Counted from the first letter of the stretch, positions 48,753 through 58,662 are shown. The stretch is 64,000 bases of DNA from Hyphomicrobium_A sp964493785 (GCA_964493785.1 CAZBPM010000007.1:62001-126000), one strand, 5' to 3'. Notes: generated by a model not told the origin, from the sequence alone. Program-made: numbers and translations.

Positions 48753-49779
48753 AAACCTCTGGAATGCCGGATTTGCCCGCCTCCAGCCACAATGGCACGG
48801 GCAGCGATTTGCTTTCCAAGAACTTCGGGTTGAACAGCCGTGATTGGTACCGCGTACCGCTGTCGCAAAGGATCGTCACGATCGTGTGACCGGGGCCCAG
48901 TTCGCGGGCGAGCCGCACCGCACCGGCGACGTTGATCCCGGAGGAGGCGCCCACGCACAGGCCTTCCTCCCGCGTCAGCGAAAAGACGGTCTCCACCGCG
49001 TCCGTATCCGAGATGCGGTACGCGGTATCGATCGGCGCGCCCTCGAGGTTCTTGGTGATCCGCCCCTGGCCGATGCCTTCGGTAATGGATGATCCCTCGG
49101 CCTTCAGCTCCCCCGTCGTAAAATACGAATAGAGTGCCGAGCCGAATGGATCGGCCAGCGCGATGCGCACCAGGGGGTTCTTAGCCTTGAGCCCGCGTGA
49201 CACTCCGCCGAGCGTCCCGCCAGAGCCGACGGCCGCTACGAAGCCGTCGACCCGCCCATCGGTGTCCGCCCAGATTTCCTCGGCCGTTGTTGTGGTGTGG
49301 ATGTCGCGATTCGCGACGTTGTCGAACTGGTTCGCCCACACCGCCCCGTTGGGCTCTGTGGCCGCCAAAGTCTCTGCGAGGCGCTGGGAATAGCGGACGT
49401 AGTTGTTGGGATCCTTGTAGGGCACCGCCGGCACCTCGATCACCTCCGCGCCTAGAAGGCGCAGGGTGTCTTTCTTCTCCTGCGACTGCGTATTGGGGAT
49501 CACGATGACCGTGCGCAACCCGAGCGCATTGCCCAGCACCGTCAGCCCGATGCCGGTATTGCCGGCCGTCCCCTCGACCACCGTCCCGCCCGGCTTGAGC
49601 CGCCCGCTTTCCAGAGCCTCGGTAAGAATGCCGAGCGCGGCCCTGTCTTTGACGGAGGCCCCGGGATTCATGAACTCGGCCTTCCCGAGAATGGTGCAGC
49701 CGGTCTCCTCGGATGCGCGGCGAAGTCGGATAAGGGGCGTGCGACCGACAGCTGCGGCGACGCTCGAGCGCGGGGTCAA
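48739..49779 (-). CDS. cysK: Cysteine synthase A-like PLP enzyme
   Basis: A 346-residue fold-type II PLP enzyme. The PLP lysine is in NPGASVKDRAA, the phosphate loop in GTAGNTGIGL, and SSGINVAGAVRLA near the C-terminus. It makes cysteine from O-acetylserine and sulfide. The ~35 residues after the usual end (LESKSLPVPLWLEAGKSGIPEVFAAN) and the GSGGTLGGV loop match the alphaproteobacterial long form. It lies upstream of sseA; together with the sulfide operon it makes this area rich in sulfur enzymes. Confidence 0.9.
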   Translation of the reverse strand: MTPRSSVAAAVGRTPLIRLRRASEETGCTILGKAEFMNPGASVKDRAALGILTEALESGRLKPGGTVVEGTAGNTGIGLTVLGNALGLRTVIVIPNTQSQEKKDTLRLLGAEVIEVPAVPYKDPNNYVRYSQRLAETLAATEPNGAVWANQFDNVANRDIHTTTTAEEIWADTDGRVDGFVAAVGSGGTLGGVSRGLKAKNPLVRIALADPFGSALYSYFTTGELKAEGSSITEGIGQGRITKNLEGAPIDTAYRISDTDAVETVFSLTREEGLCVGASSGINVAGAVRLARELGPGHTIVTILCDSGTRYQSRLFNPKFLESKSLPVPLWLEAGKSGIPEVFAAN

Positions 49780-50241
49780 GGGCTAGCTCCGTTAAGGAAG
49801 GAGAGCGAACCTAGACTCGCCATTTTACGGCGGCAACCGGGCCTTTGCGCGCAAATTCGCGTTAGCGGACATATATTTGCTGCGAGCGAATCCGGCCGGA
49901 AGTCACCCCCATGGCCGCCTTGGAAAATGCTTGGATCGCAAGGCCGCCGCCGCGCGTCGGTCATCCCGGCATTTTCTGTTAACTATAAGGGAGCGGGCCG
50001 CTCCGCAGGGCAGGCAAGGCACCCGTCGCCCCGCTGGGTACTTTTCGGGCAATTCTGCCACCGGGCGCCGCCGGTAACCCGGCCTGCAGGCCTGCTGCCG
50101 ACATCTCCCACGGTAAAGGCCGTTGCCTTTTGCCGAGCACGCCAGATATACCTTCGCGTGATCGATCCCGACAGCCGCAGCGACCTGCCTTAGAGGGCAG
50201 GATTGGACTGGCGCAAAGCCGGCCTGAGGCGGGGGCGACGC
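49780..50241. other. Gene-free region before tRNA-Leu
   Basis: About 460 bases between the cysK start and tRNA-Leu with no credible coding frame. The long minus-strand frame at 49979-50671 runs through the tRNA and into tig and is a shadow. It should carry the divergent promoters for cysK and the tRNA-tig unit, but no clear promoter elements were recognised. Confidence 0.4.
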
Positions 50242-50326
50242 GCGGGCGTGGCGAAATTGGCAGACGCACTTGGTTTAGGTCCAAGCGCCGCAAGGCGTGG
50301 GGGTTCAAGTCCCTCCGCCCGCACCA
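50242..50326 (+). tRNA. tRNA-Leu (anticodon UAG)
   Basis: The acceptor stem GCGGGCG pairs with CGCCCGC and the CCA end is encoded. The anticodon stem CTTGG/CCAAG closes a TTTAGGT loop, giving TAG in DNA (UAG), and the GGTTCAAGTCC T-arm is intact. The long variable arm (CGCCGCAAGGCG) is typical of a class II leucine tRNA. It lies 52 bases before tig. Confidence 0.96.
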
Positions 50327-50378
50327 CGCACAGTGGAAATAACGGAGCCCGTCGGCTTTACGAGCAGGTTGGAGAGCA

Positions 50379-51734
50379 ATGCAGATTACCGAAACGAGCA
50401 GCGAAGGTCTGAAGCGGACGCTGCAAGTCGTTGTGCCGGCTGGTGAACTCGGCAAGCGCTTCGATTCCCGCCTTGACGAGATCAAGGACCGCGTACAGCT
50501 CAAGGGCTTCCGCAAGGGCAAGGTGCCGGTGCCGCATCTGAAGAAGATGTACGGCCGCTCGCTCATGGTCGAGGTTCTGCAGGAGACGGTGCGCGACACC
50601 TCGAACCAAGCCCTCGCTGACCGCAATCTGCGGCCCGCGATGCAGCCGAACGTGACCCTCCCCGAGGACAACGCCGAGATCGAGCGCGTACTCTCCGGCG
50701 AGTCCGACCTCTCCTACTCCATGTCGTTCGAGGTGCTGCCGGCTATCGAGCTTGCAGATTTCTCCAAGCTGGAGCTCGAGCGACTGGTCGCCGAGGTCGA
50801 TGACACCGCGATCAGCGAGGCGCTCGACCAGCTCGTCCAGCGCTCTGTCACCTATACGCCCGATGAGGCCCGCGCCGCCGAGAAGGGCGACCGCGTCACC
50901 ATCGATTTCGTCGGCAAGATCGACGGCGAGGCATTCGAGGGTGGCAGCGCTGAAGCAGCGCCGATCGTGCTCGGCGAGTCCAGCTTCATTCCCGGCTTCG
51001 AAGACGGGCTGATGGGCGTCAAGGCGGGCGACGAGCGGGCCGTTTCCGCCACGTTCCCCGCCGATTATCCGGTCGAGACTCTGGCCGGCAAGGACGCCGT
51101 CTTCGACGTGAAGGTCAAGGAGGTCGCGACGGCGACGCGCCCGGCCGTCGACGACGAGTTCGCCAAGAGCCTCGGTACCGAGACCGTCGATCAGCTCAAG
51201 GAGCTGGTGAACGCCCAGATCGCGCGCGAATACGCCAACGTCAGCCGCTCCAAGCTGAAGCGCCAGCTCCTCGATGTTCTCGAGAAGGGCCATGCCTTCG
51301 ACCTGCCGCCGTCGCTCGTCGACAGCGAGTTCGCCGGCATCTGGCAGCAGCTTGAAGGCAACCTCAAGCAGGCTGGCAAGACCTTCGCCGACGAGGGCAA
51401 GAGCGAGGAAGAGGTGCGCGAGGAATATCGCCGCATCGCCGAGCGCCGCGTGCGCCTCGGGCTCGTGATCGGCGAAATCGCCGATAAGAACCAGCTCAAG
51501 ATCACCCAGGACGAGATGCGCCGGGCGCTGATGGAGCAGGCTCGCCGCTTCCCCGGTCAGGAGAAGGCGGTCTACGAGTACTACGAGAAGAACCCGGCAG
51601 CTGTCGCAGAGCTGCGCGCCCCGCTTTTCGAGGACAAGGTCGTCGACTTCATCCTCGAAAAGGCGACCCCGACTGAGAAAACCGTCTCGAAGGACGAGCT
51701 GTTCGCCAAGCCGGAAGAAGCCGGGGAGGCGTAA
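50379..51734 (+). CDS. tig: Trigger factor, ribosome-associated chaperone
   Basis: A 451-residue protein with all three domains: ribosome-binding (about 1-115, with FRKGKVPVPHLKKMYG, a variant of the GFRxGKxP signature), FKBP-type peptidyl-prolyl isomerase (about 160-245, DRVTIDFVGKIDGEAFEGG) and the C-terminal chaperone arms rich in Glu/Lys. It binds nascent chains at the tunnel exit. Order tig-clpP-clpX-lon is conserved in the class. Confidence 0.96.
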   Translation: MQITETSSEGLKRTLQVVVPAGELGKRFDSRLDEIKDRVQLKGFRKGKVPVPHLKKMYGRSLMVEVLQETVRDTSNQALADRNLRPAMQPNVTLPEDNAEIERVLSGESDLSYSMSFEVLPAIELADFSKLELERLVAEVDDTAISEALDQLVQRSVTYTPDEARAAEKGDRVTIDFVGKIDGEAFEGGSAEAAPIVLGESSFIPGFEDGLMGVKAGDERAVSATFPADYPVETLAGKDAVFDVKVKEVATATRPAVDDEFAKSLGTETVDQLKELVNAQIAREYANVSRSKLKRQLLDVLEKGHAFDLPPSLVDSEFAGIWQQLEGNLKQAGKTFADEGKSEEEVREEYRRIAERRVRLGLVIGEIADKNQLKITQDEMRRALMEQARRFPGQEKAVYEYYEKNPAAVAELRAPLFEDKVVDFILEKATPTEKTVSKDELFAKPEEAGEA

Positions 51735-51817
51735 AACCACCCTGGGCTTCCTATATAGCCCGCGACGCAGCCCTGGGGCTTGCACCCGCGGGCGGCACTG
51801 CCCAAGAAAGACGACGC

Positions 51818-51842
51818 AACGCGGCGCGATTCGCGCCGCGTT
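51818..51842. repeat. Perfect 12-bp inverted repeat between tig and clpP
   Basis: AACGCGGCGCGA and TCGCGCCGCGTT flank a single base, so the transcript can fold a very strong hairpin of about ten pairs. It lies 48 bases before the clpP start and 83 bases after tig. No T-run follows, so it could be a tig 3' stabiliser or a clpP leader element rather than a full terminator. Confidence 0.55.
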
Positions 51843-51890
51843 CCGTAGGTGAAGCACGCGTCCCCCCGCTTGAAACAAAGGAAGAAGGCC

Positions 51891-52541
51891 ATGCGCGATC
51901 CGGTCAGCACCTTGACGAACACGTTCTGGCCTATGGTGGTCGAGCAGACGAACCGCGGCGAACGCGGCTACGACCTTCCTTCTCGCCTCCTCAAAGAGCG
52001 CATCATCTTCGTGACCGGTCCCGTCGAGGACCACATGGCCGCATCGATCTGCATGCAGCTCCTGTTCCTCGAGGCTGAGAACCCGAAGAAGGAAATCTCC
52101 ATGTATATCAACTCGCCGGGCGGTGTCGTCACGGCGGGCATGGCGATTTACGACACCATGCAGTTCGTTCGCCCCCCGATCGCGACCCTGTGCATCGGAC
52201 AGGCCGCATCGATGGGTTCGCTGCTCCTTTGCGCCGGCAATAACGGTCTGCGCTACGCGCTCCCCAACGCCCGCATCATGGTGCACCAGCCGTCAGGTGG
52301 CTTCTCCGGTCAGGCCTCTGATATCGAGCGCCACGCCGAAGACATCATCAAGATGAAGCGCCGCCTGAACGAGATCTACGTCAAGCATACGAGCCAGCCC
52401 TACGACGTCATTGAACGCACGCTCGACCGTGATTACTTCATGACGGCAGAACAGGCCAAAGAGTTCGGTATCATCGACAAGGTTCTGTCCAGCCGGGACG
52501 AGGTTGATTTCGGTTCGGCCGACGCTAAACCGGCATCCTGA
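51891..52541 (+). CDS. clpP: ATP-dependent Clp protease proteolytic subunit
   Basis: A 216-residue ClpP. The catalytic Ser is in GQAASMGSLLL, the His in MVHQPSGGFSGQASD, and the Asp in the ERTLDRDYFMTAEQA segment. MYINSPGG is the handle-region motif. It forms the tetradecameric chamber with ClpX or ClpA. The ATG at 51891 (MRDPVSTL) follows AAAGGAAGAAGG; an ATG at 51849 would add 14 residues. ClpX follows 342 bases downstream with its own leader. Confidence 0.95.
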   Translation: MRDPVSTLTNTFWPMVVEQTNRGERGYDLPSRLLKERIIFVTGPVEDHMAASICMQLLFLEAENPKKEISMYINSPGGVVTAGMAIYDTMQFVRPPIATLCIGQAASMGSLLLCAGNNGLRYALPNARIMVHQPSGGFSGQASDIERHAEDIIKMKRRLNEIYVKHTSQPYDVIERTLDRDYFMTAEQAKEFGIIDKVLSSRDEVDFGSADAKPAS

Positions 52542-52883
52542 CGCACCGTTCGAAGCCGAAAGGCCGCAGTCCGGACTGAGGGCTTGCCTCGCCCGCACGG
52601 TGAGGTCATGCTCGGGGTTCTGCGGTCGCGTTGGCACCCGCTGGAAAGCCGCCGTTTCGGCTAACTTCGGGACCGCCATAAAACTGTGGTAATCGGGTCG
52701 CTTTGCTGTCGTGTGGGCGGATATCCGTTAATCCAATCTTGATCTAGAGAACGCTAGCGTGCTCAGATCACTGTAATGGACTCGGAACCGCGCTCCGGAA
52801 GAGCGGCCTGAGAACAGGAATCTTCCAAGGCGAGCGCCGGCGCATCGGCGCACAGCAGCCCTAGGAGGGGTAAGACATCCGAG
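52542..52883 (+). promoter_or_regulatory. clpP-clpX intergenic region
   Basis: 342 bases with no coding frame. It ends in CTAGGAGGGG at 52861-52870, the likely clpX ribosome-binding site, which is 15 bases from the ATG, longer than usual. TTGATC at 52739 followed by TCAGAT near 52765 is a weak promoter candidate only. No terminator was found after clpP. Confidence 0.35.
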
Positions 52884-54137
52884 ATGGCTCAAGAGAAAAA
52901 CACTCTCTATTGCTCGTTTTGCGGCAAGAGCCAGCATGAGGTGCGAAAGCTGATTGCCGGCCCGACTGTGTTCATCTGCGATGAATGCGTTGAGCTGTGC
53001 ATGGACATCATCCGGGAAGAGAACAAGAACACCCTGGTGAAGTCGCGCGATGGCGTGCCTACTCCGCAGGAAATCTCCGCGGTCCTTGACTCGTATGTCA
53101 TCGGCCAGGACCACGCCAAGCGCGTGCTGTCCGTCGCCGTGCACAATCACTACAAGCGCCTCAACCACGCGTCGAAGAACAACGACGTGGAGCTCGCCAA
53201 GTCGAACATCCTGCTCGTCGGTCCGACGGGATCGGGCAAGACGCTGCTCGCCCAGACGCTCGCGCGCATGCTCGACGTGCCGTTCACGATGGCTGATGCG
53301 ACGACGCTTACCGAGGCCGGCTATGTCGGTGAGGACGTCGAGAACATTATCCTGAAGCTTCTGCAGAACGCCGACTACAACGTCGAGCGTGCGCAGCGAG
53401 GCATCGTCTACATCGACGAGGTCGACAAGATCTCGCGCAAGTCGGACAACCCGTCGATTACGCGTGACGTGTCCGGCGAGGGCGTGCAGCAGGCGCTCCT
53501 GAAGATCATGGAAGGCACCGTTGCCTCCGTGCCTCCTCAGGGCGGCCGCAAGCATCCTCAGCAGGAGTTCTTGCAGGTCGACACGACGAACATCCTCTTC
53601 ATCTGCGGCGGCGCCTTCGCCGGTCTCGAGAAAATCATCTCGCGGCGCGGCAAGGGCACCTCGATCGGTTTCTCGGCGAAAGTCATTGGCGTCGATGAGC
53701 GTCGCACCGGCGAGGTGCTGCGCGGCGTCGAGCCGGAGGATCTGCTGAAGTTCGGGTTGATCCCCGAGTTCATCGGCCGTCTTCCCGTCATCGCCACGCT
53801 CGAGGACCTCGACGAGGACGCACTGGTACAGATCCTGACCGAGCCGAAGAACGCGCTCGTCAAGCAGTACCAGCGCCTGTTCGAGATGGAGGACGTCAAG
53901 CTGACGATCACCAACGAAGCGCTCAAAGCGATTAGCCGTAAGGCGATCGAGCGCAAGACGGGTGCTCGCGGCCTGCGCTCCATCATGGAAGGTATCCTCC
54001 TGGACACCATGTTCGACCTGCCGGCGCTCAAGGGCGTCGAGGAAGTCGTCATCGGTCCTGAGGTGGTGGAAGGTGGCGCGCGTCCTCTGCGCATCTACTC
54101 CGACCGGGCGGACGAAAAGGGTTCGACCGCCTCCTGA
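52884..54137 (+). CDS. clpX: ATP-dependent Clp protease ATP-binding subunit ClpX
   Basis: A 417-residue AAA+ unfoldase. The N-terminal zinc-binding domain shows CSFCGKSQ and CDECVELC, Walker A is GPTGSGKT, Walker B precedes YIDEVDKIS, and sensor 2 lies in KTGARGLRS. It delivers substrates to ClpP. The C-terminus ends with a short Lys/Ser tail. Confidence 0.97.
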   Translation: MAQEKNTLYCSFCGKSQHEVRKLIAGPTVFICDECVELCMDIIREENKNTLVKSRDGVPTPQEISAVLDSYVIGQDHAKRVLSVAVHNHYKRLNHASKNNDVELAKSNILLVGPTGSGKTLLAQTLARMLDVPFTMADATTLTEAGYVGEDVENIILKLLQNADYNVERAQRGIVYIDEVDKISRKSDNPSITRDVSGEGVQQALLKIMEGTVASVPPQGGRKHPQQEFLQVDTTNILFICGGAFAGLEKIISRRGKGTSIGFSAKVIGVDERRTGEVLRGVEPEDLLKFGLIPEFIGRLPVIATLEDLDEDALVQILTEPKNALVKQYQRLFEMEDVKLTITNEALKAISRKAIERKTGARGLRSIMEGILLDTMFDLPALKGVEEVVIGPEVVEGGARPLRIYSDRADEKGSTAS

Positions 54138-54143
54138 GCAACA

Positions 54144-54169
54144 TGAGCCGCCGCAGGGACGGCGGCTCA
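54144..54169 (+). terminator. Hairpin after clpX
   Basis: TGAGCCGCCG pairs perfectly with CGGCGGCTCA around a six-base loop, seven bases after the clpX stop. It lacks a T-run, so termination strength is uncertain. The following 250 bases up to lon hold no other feature I can support. Confidence 0.6.
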
Positions 54170-54421
54170 CTCCACAACGAAATGCGGCCATTGCGGTTAC
54201 CGCGCATATAGGCCGCTCTTGATCCCGCGGCAGCCAGCCCCATTTCAGTTGGGCGCTGCCTCCGCGATGCTGTGCGATTGTCGGTTGGGGCAGCTTATAG
54301 TTAGGGCTTCGCCTCAAAAGTGCCGGGACATCCTTCTCAGATGTCTTGGATCAGCGTCGAATAGGCTATGCTTCGGCAGAGCCCGAGCGGCGAAACGGCA
54401 GGCGACCACGAAGGTAGAGCA

Positions 54422-56845
54422 ATGGGCGACGACACCAAAAACAAAGACAAGATGGCCGGCAAGGGTCTGTATCCTGTCCTGCCGCTGCGCGACATCGTGG
54501 TGTTTCCATACATGATCGTCCCGCTGTTCGTCGGGCGCGACAAGTCGATCAATGCGCTCGAAGAGGTGATGCGCTCCGACAAGCACATTCTGCTTGCCGC
54601 ACAGAAGAACGCCGGCGATGACGATCCGGCGACCGACGCGATCTACCCCGTCGGCACGCTTGCGTCTGTCCTGCAGCTCCTGAAGCTGCCCGACGGCACC
54701 GTGAAGGTGCTGGTCGAGGGCACCTCGCGCGCAAAGATTCAGCGCTACACGGACAACCCGAATTATTTCGAGGCCGAAGTCGAGCCTGTGCCGGAGACCG
54801 TCGGCGCCAAGGACGAGATCGAGGCGCTCGCGCGTTCGGCCGTGACGCAGTTCGAGAGCTACGTGAAGCTCAACAAGAAGATCTCTCCTGAGGTTCTGGG
54901 CAACGTCGCGCAGATCGAGGACTACTCCAAGCTCGCCGACACGATCGCCTCGCACCTTGCGATCAAGATCGCCGACAAGCAGGAGATCCTCGAGACCTCG
55001 ACGATCTCCGAGCGTCTGGAGCGCGTCTACACCCTCATGGAGAGCGAGATCTCCGTGCTGCAGGTGGAGCGCAAGATCCGCTCGCGCGTAAAGCGCCAGA
55101 TGGAGAAGACGCAGCGCGAGTACTATCTCAACGAGCAGATGAAGGCGATCCAGAAGGAGCTCGGCGACAGCGACGAGCGCGACGACATCGCCGAGTTCGA
55201 AGAGAAGATCGAGAACACCAAGCTCTCGAAGGAGGCCCGCGACAAGGCTCTCGCCGAGCTGAAGAAGCTCAAGCAGATGAGCCCGATGTCGGCGGAAGCC
55301 ACCGTCGTGCGCAACTATCTCGACTGGCTGCTGTCGATCCCGTGGGGGATCAAGGGCAAGGTCAAGAAGGATCTCGACGAAGCGCAGCAGACCCTTGATG
55401 CCGAGCACTACGGCCTCGAGAAGGTCAAGGAGCGCATCCTTGAGTATCTCGCGGTGCAGGCGCGTACCAACAAGCTCAAGGGCCCGATTCTCTGCCTCGT
55501 CGGCCCGCCCGGCGTCGGCAAGACTTCGCTCGGCAAGTCGATCGCCAATGCGACCGGACGCGAGTTCGTGCGCATGAGCCTCGGCGGCGTGCGCGATGAA
55601 GCCGAGGTCCGCGGCCACCGCCGCACCTACATCGGCTCCATGCCCGGCAAAGTCATTCAGTCGATGCGCAAGGCGAAGCGGACCAACCCGCTCTTCCTGC
55701 TCGACGAGATCGACAAGATGGGCTCCGATTTCCGCGGCGATCCCGCAGCGGCGTTGCTTGAGGTGCTGGATCCCGAGCAGAACGGCACGTTCAACGACCA
55801 TTACCTCGAGGTCGACTACGACCTGTCGAACGTGATGTTCGTGACGACGGCCAACACGCTCAACATTCCGCCGGCCCTGATGGACCGCATGGAGATCATC
55901 CGTCTTGCCGGTTACACGGAAGACGAGAAGATCGAGATCGCCAAGCGCCATCTCATTCCGGGCCAGCGCCAGGCGCATGGCCTGGAGCAGAACGAGTGGA
56001 CGGTAGACGACGGTGCCATGCTCGAGCTGGTGCGCCGCTACACGCGTGAGGCGGGTGTTCGCTCGCTCGAGCGCGAGGTGGCCAAGCTTGCCCGCAAGGC
56101 AGTGAAGGAGATCCTGACCTCTCCCGGCAAGAAGACCGTGACTGTCACCCAGGAGAACCTCGAGTCCTATCTCGGCGTGCCGAAGTATCGCTACGGTGAG
56201 GCCGAGCTCGAGGATCAGGTCGGCGTTGTGACCGGCCTTGCCTGGACCGAGGTGGGCGGCGAGCTGCTGACCATCGAAGGCGTCATGATGCCCGGCAAGG
56301 GCAGGATGACCGTCACCGGCAACCTGCGCGACGTGATGAAGGAATCGATCCAGGCCGCCAACGCCTACGTGCGCTCGCGCTCGGTCGAATTCGGCATCCA
56401 TCCTTCGCTGTTCGAGAAGAAGGACATCCACGTCCACGTGCCTGAGGGCGCGACCCCGAAGGACGGACCGTCCGCTGGTGTCGCCATGGCCACCGCGATC
56501 ATCTCGGTGCTGACCGGCATCGCGGTGCGCAAGGATGTCGCCATGACCGGCGAGATCACGCTGCGTGGCCGCGTGCTTCCGATCGGTGGGCTGAAGGAGA
56601 AGCTACTTGCCGCTCTGCGCGGCGGCATCAAGACCGTCATTATCCCCGAGGAGAACGTTAAGGACCTCTCGGAGATATCGGCTGAGATCAAGAACAAGAT
56701 CGAGATCGTGCCGGTCGCCCGCGTGGATGATGTGCTGAAGACCGCACTTACGAGAGTGCCGGAACGGCTCGTCTGGGACGAGGCGGCTGAAGCCGCCGCC
56801 GTCAAGGCCGAGGACGGAACCGGTTCGCGCATCACCGCCCACTGA
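54422..56845 (+). CDS. lon: ATP-dependent protease Lon
   Basis: An 807-residue Lon protease: N-terminal substrate domain starting at LYPVLPLRDIVVFPYMIVPLFVGR, AAA+ module with GPPGVGKTSLG and LDEIDKMGSDFRGDP, and the Ser-Lys protease domain with DGPSAGVAM (catalytic Ser) and GGLKEKLLAALRGGI (catalytic Lys). The ATG at 54422 is preferred over 54368. It degrades misfolded and regulatory proteins. It has a good terminator just downstream. Confidence 0.97.
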   Translation: MGDDTKNKDKMAGKGLYPVLPLRDIVVFPYMIVPLFVGRDKSINALEEVMRSDKHILLAAQKNAGDDDPATDAIYPVGTLASVLQLLKLPDGTVKVLVEGTSRAKIQRYTDNPNYFEAEVEPVPETVGAKDEIEALARSAVTQFESYVKLNKKISPEVLGNVAQIEDYSKLADTIASHLAIKIADKQEILETSTISERLERVYTLMESEISVLQVERKIRSRVKRQMEKTQREYYLNEQMKAIQKELGDSDERDDIAEFEEKIENTKLSKEARDKALAELKKLKQMSPMSAEATVVRNYLDWLLSIPWGIKGKVKKDLDEAQQTLDAEHYGLEKVKERILEYLAVQARTNKLKGPILCLVGPPGVGKTSLGKSIANATGREFVRMSLGGVRDEAEVRGHRRTYIGSMPGKVIQSMRKAKRTNPLFLLDEIDKMGSDFRGDPAAALLEVLDPEQNGTFNDHYLEVDYDLSNVMFVTTANTLNIPPALMDRMEIIRLAGYTEDEKIEIAKRHLIPGQRQAHGLEQNEWTVDDGAMLELVRRYTREAGVRSLEREVAKLARKAVKEILTSPGKKTVTVTQENLESYLGVPKYRYGEAELEDQVGVVTGLAWTEVGGELLTIEGVMMPGKGRMTVTGNLRDVMKESIQAANAYVRSRSVEFGIHPSLFEKKDIHVHVPEGATPKDGPSAGVAMATAIISVLTGIAVRKDVAMTGEITLRGRVLPIGGLKEKLLAALRGGIKTVIIPEENVKDLSEISAEIKNKIEIVPVARVDDVLKTALTRVPERLVWDEAAEAAAVKAEDGTGSRITAH

Positions 56846-56861
56846 CAACCCATAAAATTGG

Positions 56862-56895
56862 CGGCGCTCCATCACTGGAGCGCCGTCACGTTTTG
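56862..56895 (+). terminator. Rho-independent terminator of lon
   Basis: CGGCGCTCCA and TGGAGCGCCG pair perfectly around a TCAC loop, followed by TCACGTTTTG, 16 bases after the lon stop codon. Confidence 0.85.
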
Positions 56896-57133
56896 GATGC
56901 AACTACGGTAACCTCGCGGCCACCAACCGCGGGGTTTTTGTTCTTGCTCCGTGCGCGGCAAAACGCTCATTTCCCCAGGTTTTTCGGGCAATTTCGAGCC
57001 TTTTACCCCTTGACGGGGCCGGCCATTGGGCGCTTCTCTCACGCACTGTTGCGACTGCAGCAACACGCGCGGACCCCTTCCGCCGATTCACTCCCCCAAA
57101 GTCGCAATTCCGAACGCAAAGGACGGACACGCT

Positions 57134-57406
57134 ATGAGCAAGAAAGATTTGATCGACGCCGTCGCGAAGGAAGCCGAGCTCACGAAGGACAAGGCCACTG
57201 TGGCCGTCGACGCTGTGCTCGAGCATATCCGCAGCGCGATGCGCGAGGGCCACGAGGTCCGCATTCCCGATTTCGGCACATTCAAGGTTTCTGCGCGCAA
57301 GGCGCGTGAGGGCCGCAATCCCGCGACCGGCGCGACCATCAACATTCCGGCTTCGCGCGTGCCGAAGTTCAGCCCCTCCAAGGGCCTCAAGGACGCGCTG
57401 AACTGA
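57134..57406 (+). CDS. hupB: DNA-binding protein HU
   Basis: A 90-residue HU-family protein: MSKKDLIDAVAKEAELTKDKA, the dimer core FGTFKVSARKAREGRNPATGATINIPASRVPKFSPSKGLKDALN with the conserved GRNPATG and Pro-tipped arm. It compacts and bends DNA. The ATG at 57134 is chosen; the frame upstream to 57026 is unused leader sequence. Downstream of lon, it follows the conserved alphaproteobacterial order. Confidence 0.96.
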   Translation: MSKKDLIDAVAKEAELTKDKATVAVDAVLEHIRSAMREGHEVRIPDFGTFKVSARKAREGRNPATGATINIPASRVPKFSPSKGLKDALN

Positions 57407-57436
57407 TAGGGTCAAGGTCTGCGCTGCAATCAATTG

Positions 57437-57475
57437 CGGCGCGCCAGCGCATCACGCGCGGCGCGCCGTTTTCTT
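57437..57475 (+). terminator. Rho-independent terminator of hupB
   Basis: CGGCGCGCC at 57437-57445 pairs with GGCGCGCCG at 57460-57468, followed directly by TTTTCTTTT. It is a textbook terminator, 30 bases after the stop. Confidence 0.9.
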
Positions 57476-57573
57476 TTCGGCCATTGCCGACCTGAACAGC
57501 GCAAATTGGCCATAGGCCACGTGGCATGCCCGCTTGCGGGCGAACCCGCCACCCGGTATGGAGGGCGTGGTTG

Positions 57574-57648
<75 letters not shown>

Positions 57649-57802
57649 TTTTCCCATCTTAACCTTCGAGCCGACGAACCTTTCGATCCCGCCGCTGTGG
57701 CAGGGATCTTGCTCCTCCTCAACGCTTCGTTGGCGCGCCCGCCATTTGCCGGGTGCCGTGTCATGGAGCAGCGGCGATTACCCGCCGGTGCGAGGAGGGT
57801 GG

Positions 57803-58543
57803 ATGCGCTCAGGATGTGCGACGGCAGGGAAGGGGGCTTCTGCTTACCGCGACTGCCTCTACCGTCACTTCCCCGATCGCAAGGCCCGCGAGGTCGAGTT
57901 TTTCGTCAACGCGCGACGTTTCGATATCCTGCGCCGCACCTTGGGTCCGCACCTTCAGGACGCAGACATCCTCAACATCGCGAGCGGGCCCTTCGCGCTC
58001 GAGTTTTACGTCGCCCCCGCCGCAGCATCGATCGACAGCTTCGACGTCGACACCGCGCTGTCGGCGCTGAAGGATGAGCTGCAAAGCCGCGGGCTGATCG
58101 GCCACAGCACGTTCGTCATTGCCGACGTCATGCAATACGAGCCGCCCCGCCGCTACGACGTCATCATCATCAACGACCTGTTCTACACAAAGCACGTCGA
58201 CTTCCACGCCGTCATCGCCAGGTACGCGCGCCACCTGAAGCCTGGTGGCCGGATCTACTTCGACATCCTCGACAAACGCGCCGGTCCCGTCTGGACCGCT
58301 TTCGGCAAGGACGCACGCTACCGCCGCTACGATATGCAGGACGTCCGCGACACGCTCCGCAAGCATGGGCTGTCGGTAGAAGCCACCATCCCGTCGATGG
58401 GCATCAAAGGCGGCGTGGACGGCCTCGTCCGCCGTCTCATGTGGAAGGTGTCCACCATCGCCAACAATTTTATCTTCGTCGCCAAGCGCAGCGCTCTTGT
58501 CGCCGCATTGGCCTTTGGTTTGCCGGAGTTGGCTCTGGAGTAG
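57803..58543 (+). CDS. Class I SAM-dependent methyltransferase
   Basis: A 246-residue protein with a methyltransferase core. ILNIASGPFALEFYVAP is motif I, then SFDVDTALSALKDEL, YDVIIINDLFYTKH and LKPGGRIYFDILDK as later motifs. The C-terminal WKVSTIANNFIFVAKR is typical of polyketide/glycan-type methyltransferases, but no substrate can be named. The ATG at 57803 follows GAGGAGGG four bases upstream; an upstream TTG at 57746 would add 19 residues. Confidence 0.75.
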   Translation: MRSGCATAGKGASAYRDCLYRHFPDRKAREVEFFVNARRFDILRRTLGPHLQDADILNIASGPFALEFYVAPAAASIDSFDVDTALSALKDELQSRGLIGHSTFVIADVMQYEPPRRYDVIIINDLFYTKHVDFHAVIARYARHLKPGGRIYFDILDKRAGPVWTAFGKDARYRRYDMQDVRDTLRKHGLSVEATIPSMGIKGGVDGLVRRLMWKVSTIANNFIFVAKRSALVAALAFGLPELALE

Positions 58544-58662
58544 ATGGCCTCGGCTCGCCCCGAGGCAGTCCCGCGACTGCCACTGGGGCTTGCGTAACGG
58601 CGTCGCCATGCCGATCTCAACGGCGCCCCGCGACCGCCGGGCGGCAATCCCAGGAGACGGCT

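Noticed and set aside
49979..50671. 230-codon minus-strand frame
   Set aside because: It crosses tRNA-Leu and the start of tig, so it cannot be a normal gene.
54314..56437. 707-codon minus-strand frame opposite lon
   Set aside because: Shadow of Lon; no motif supports it.
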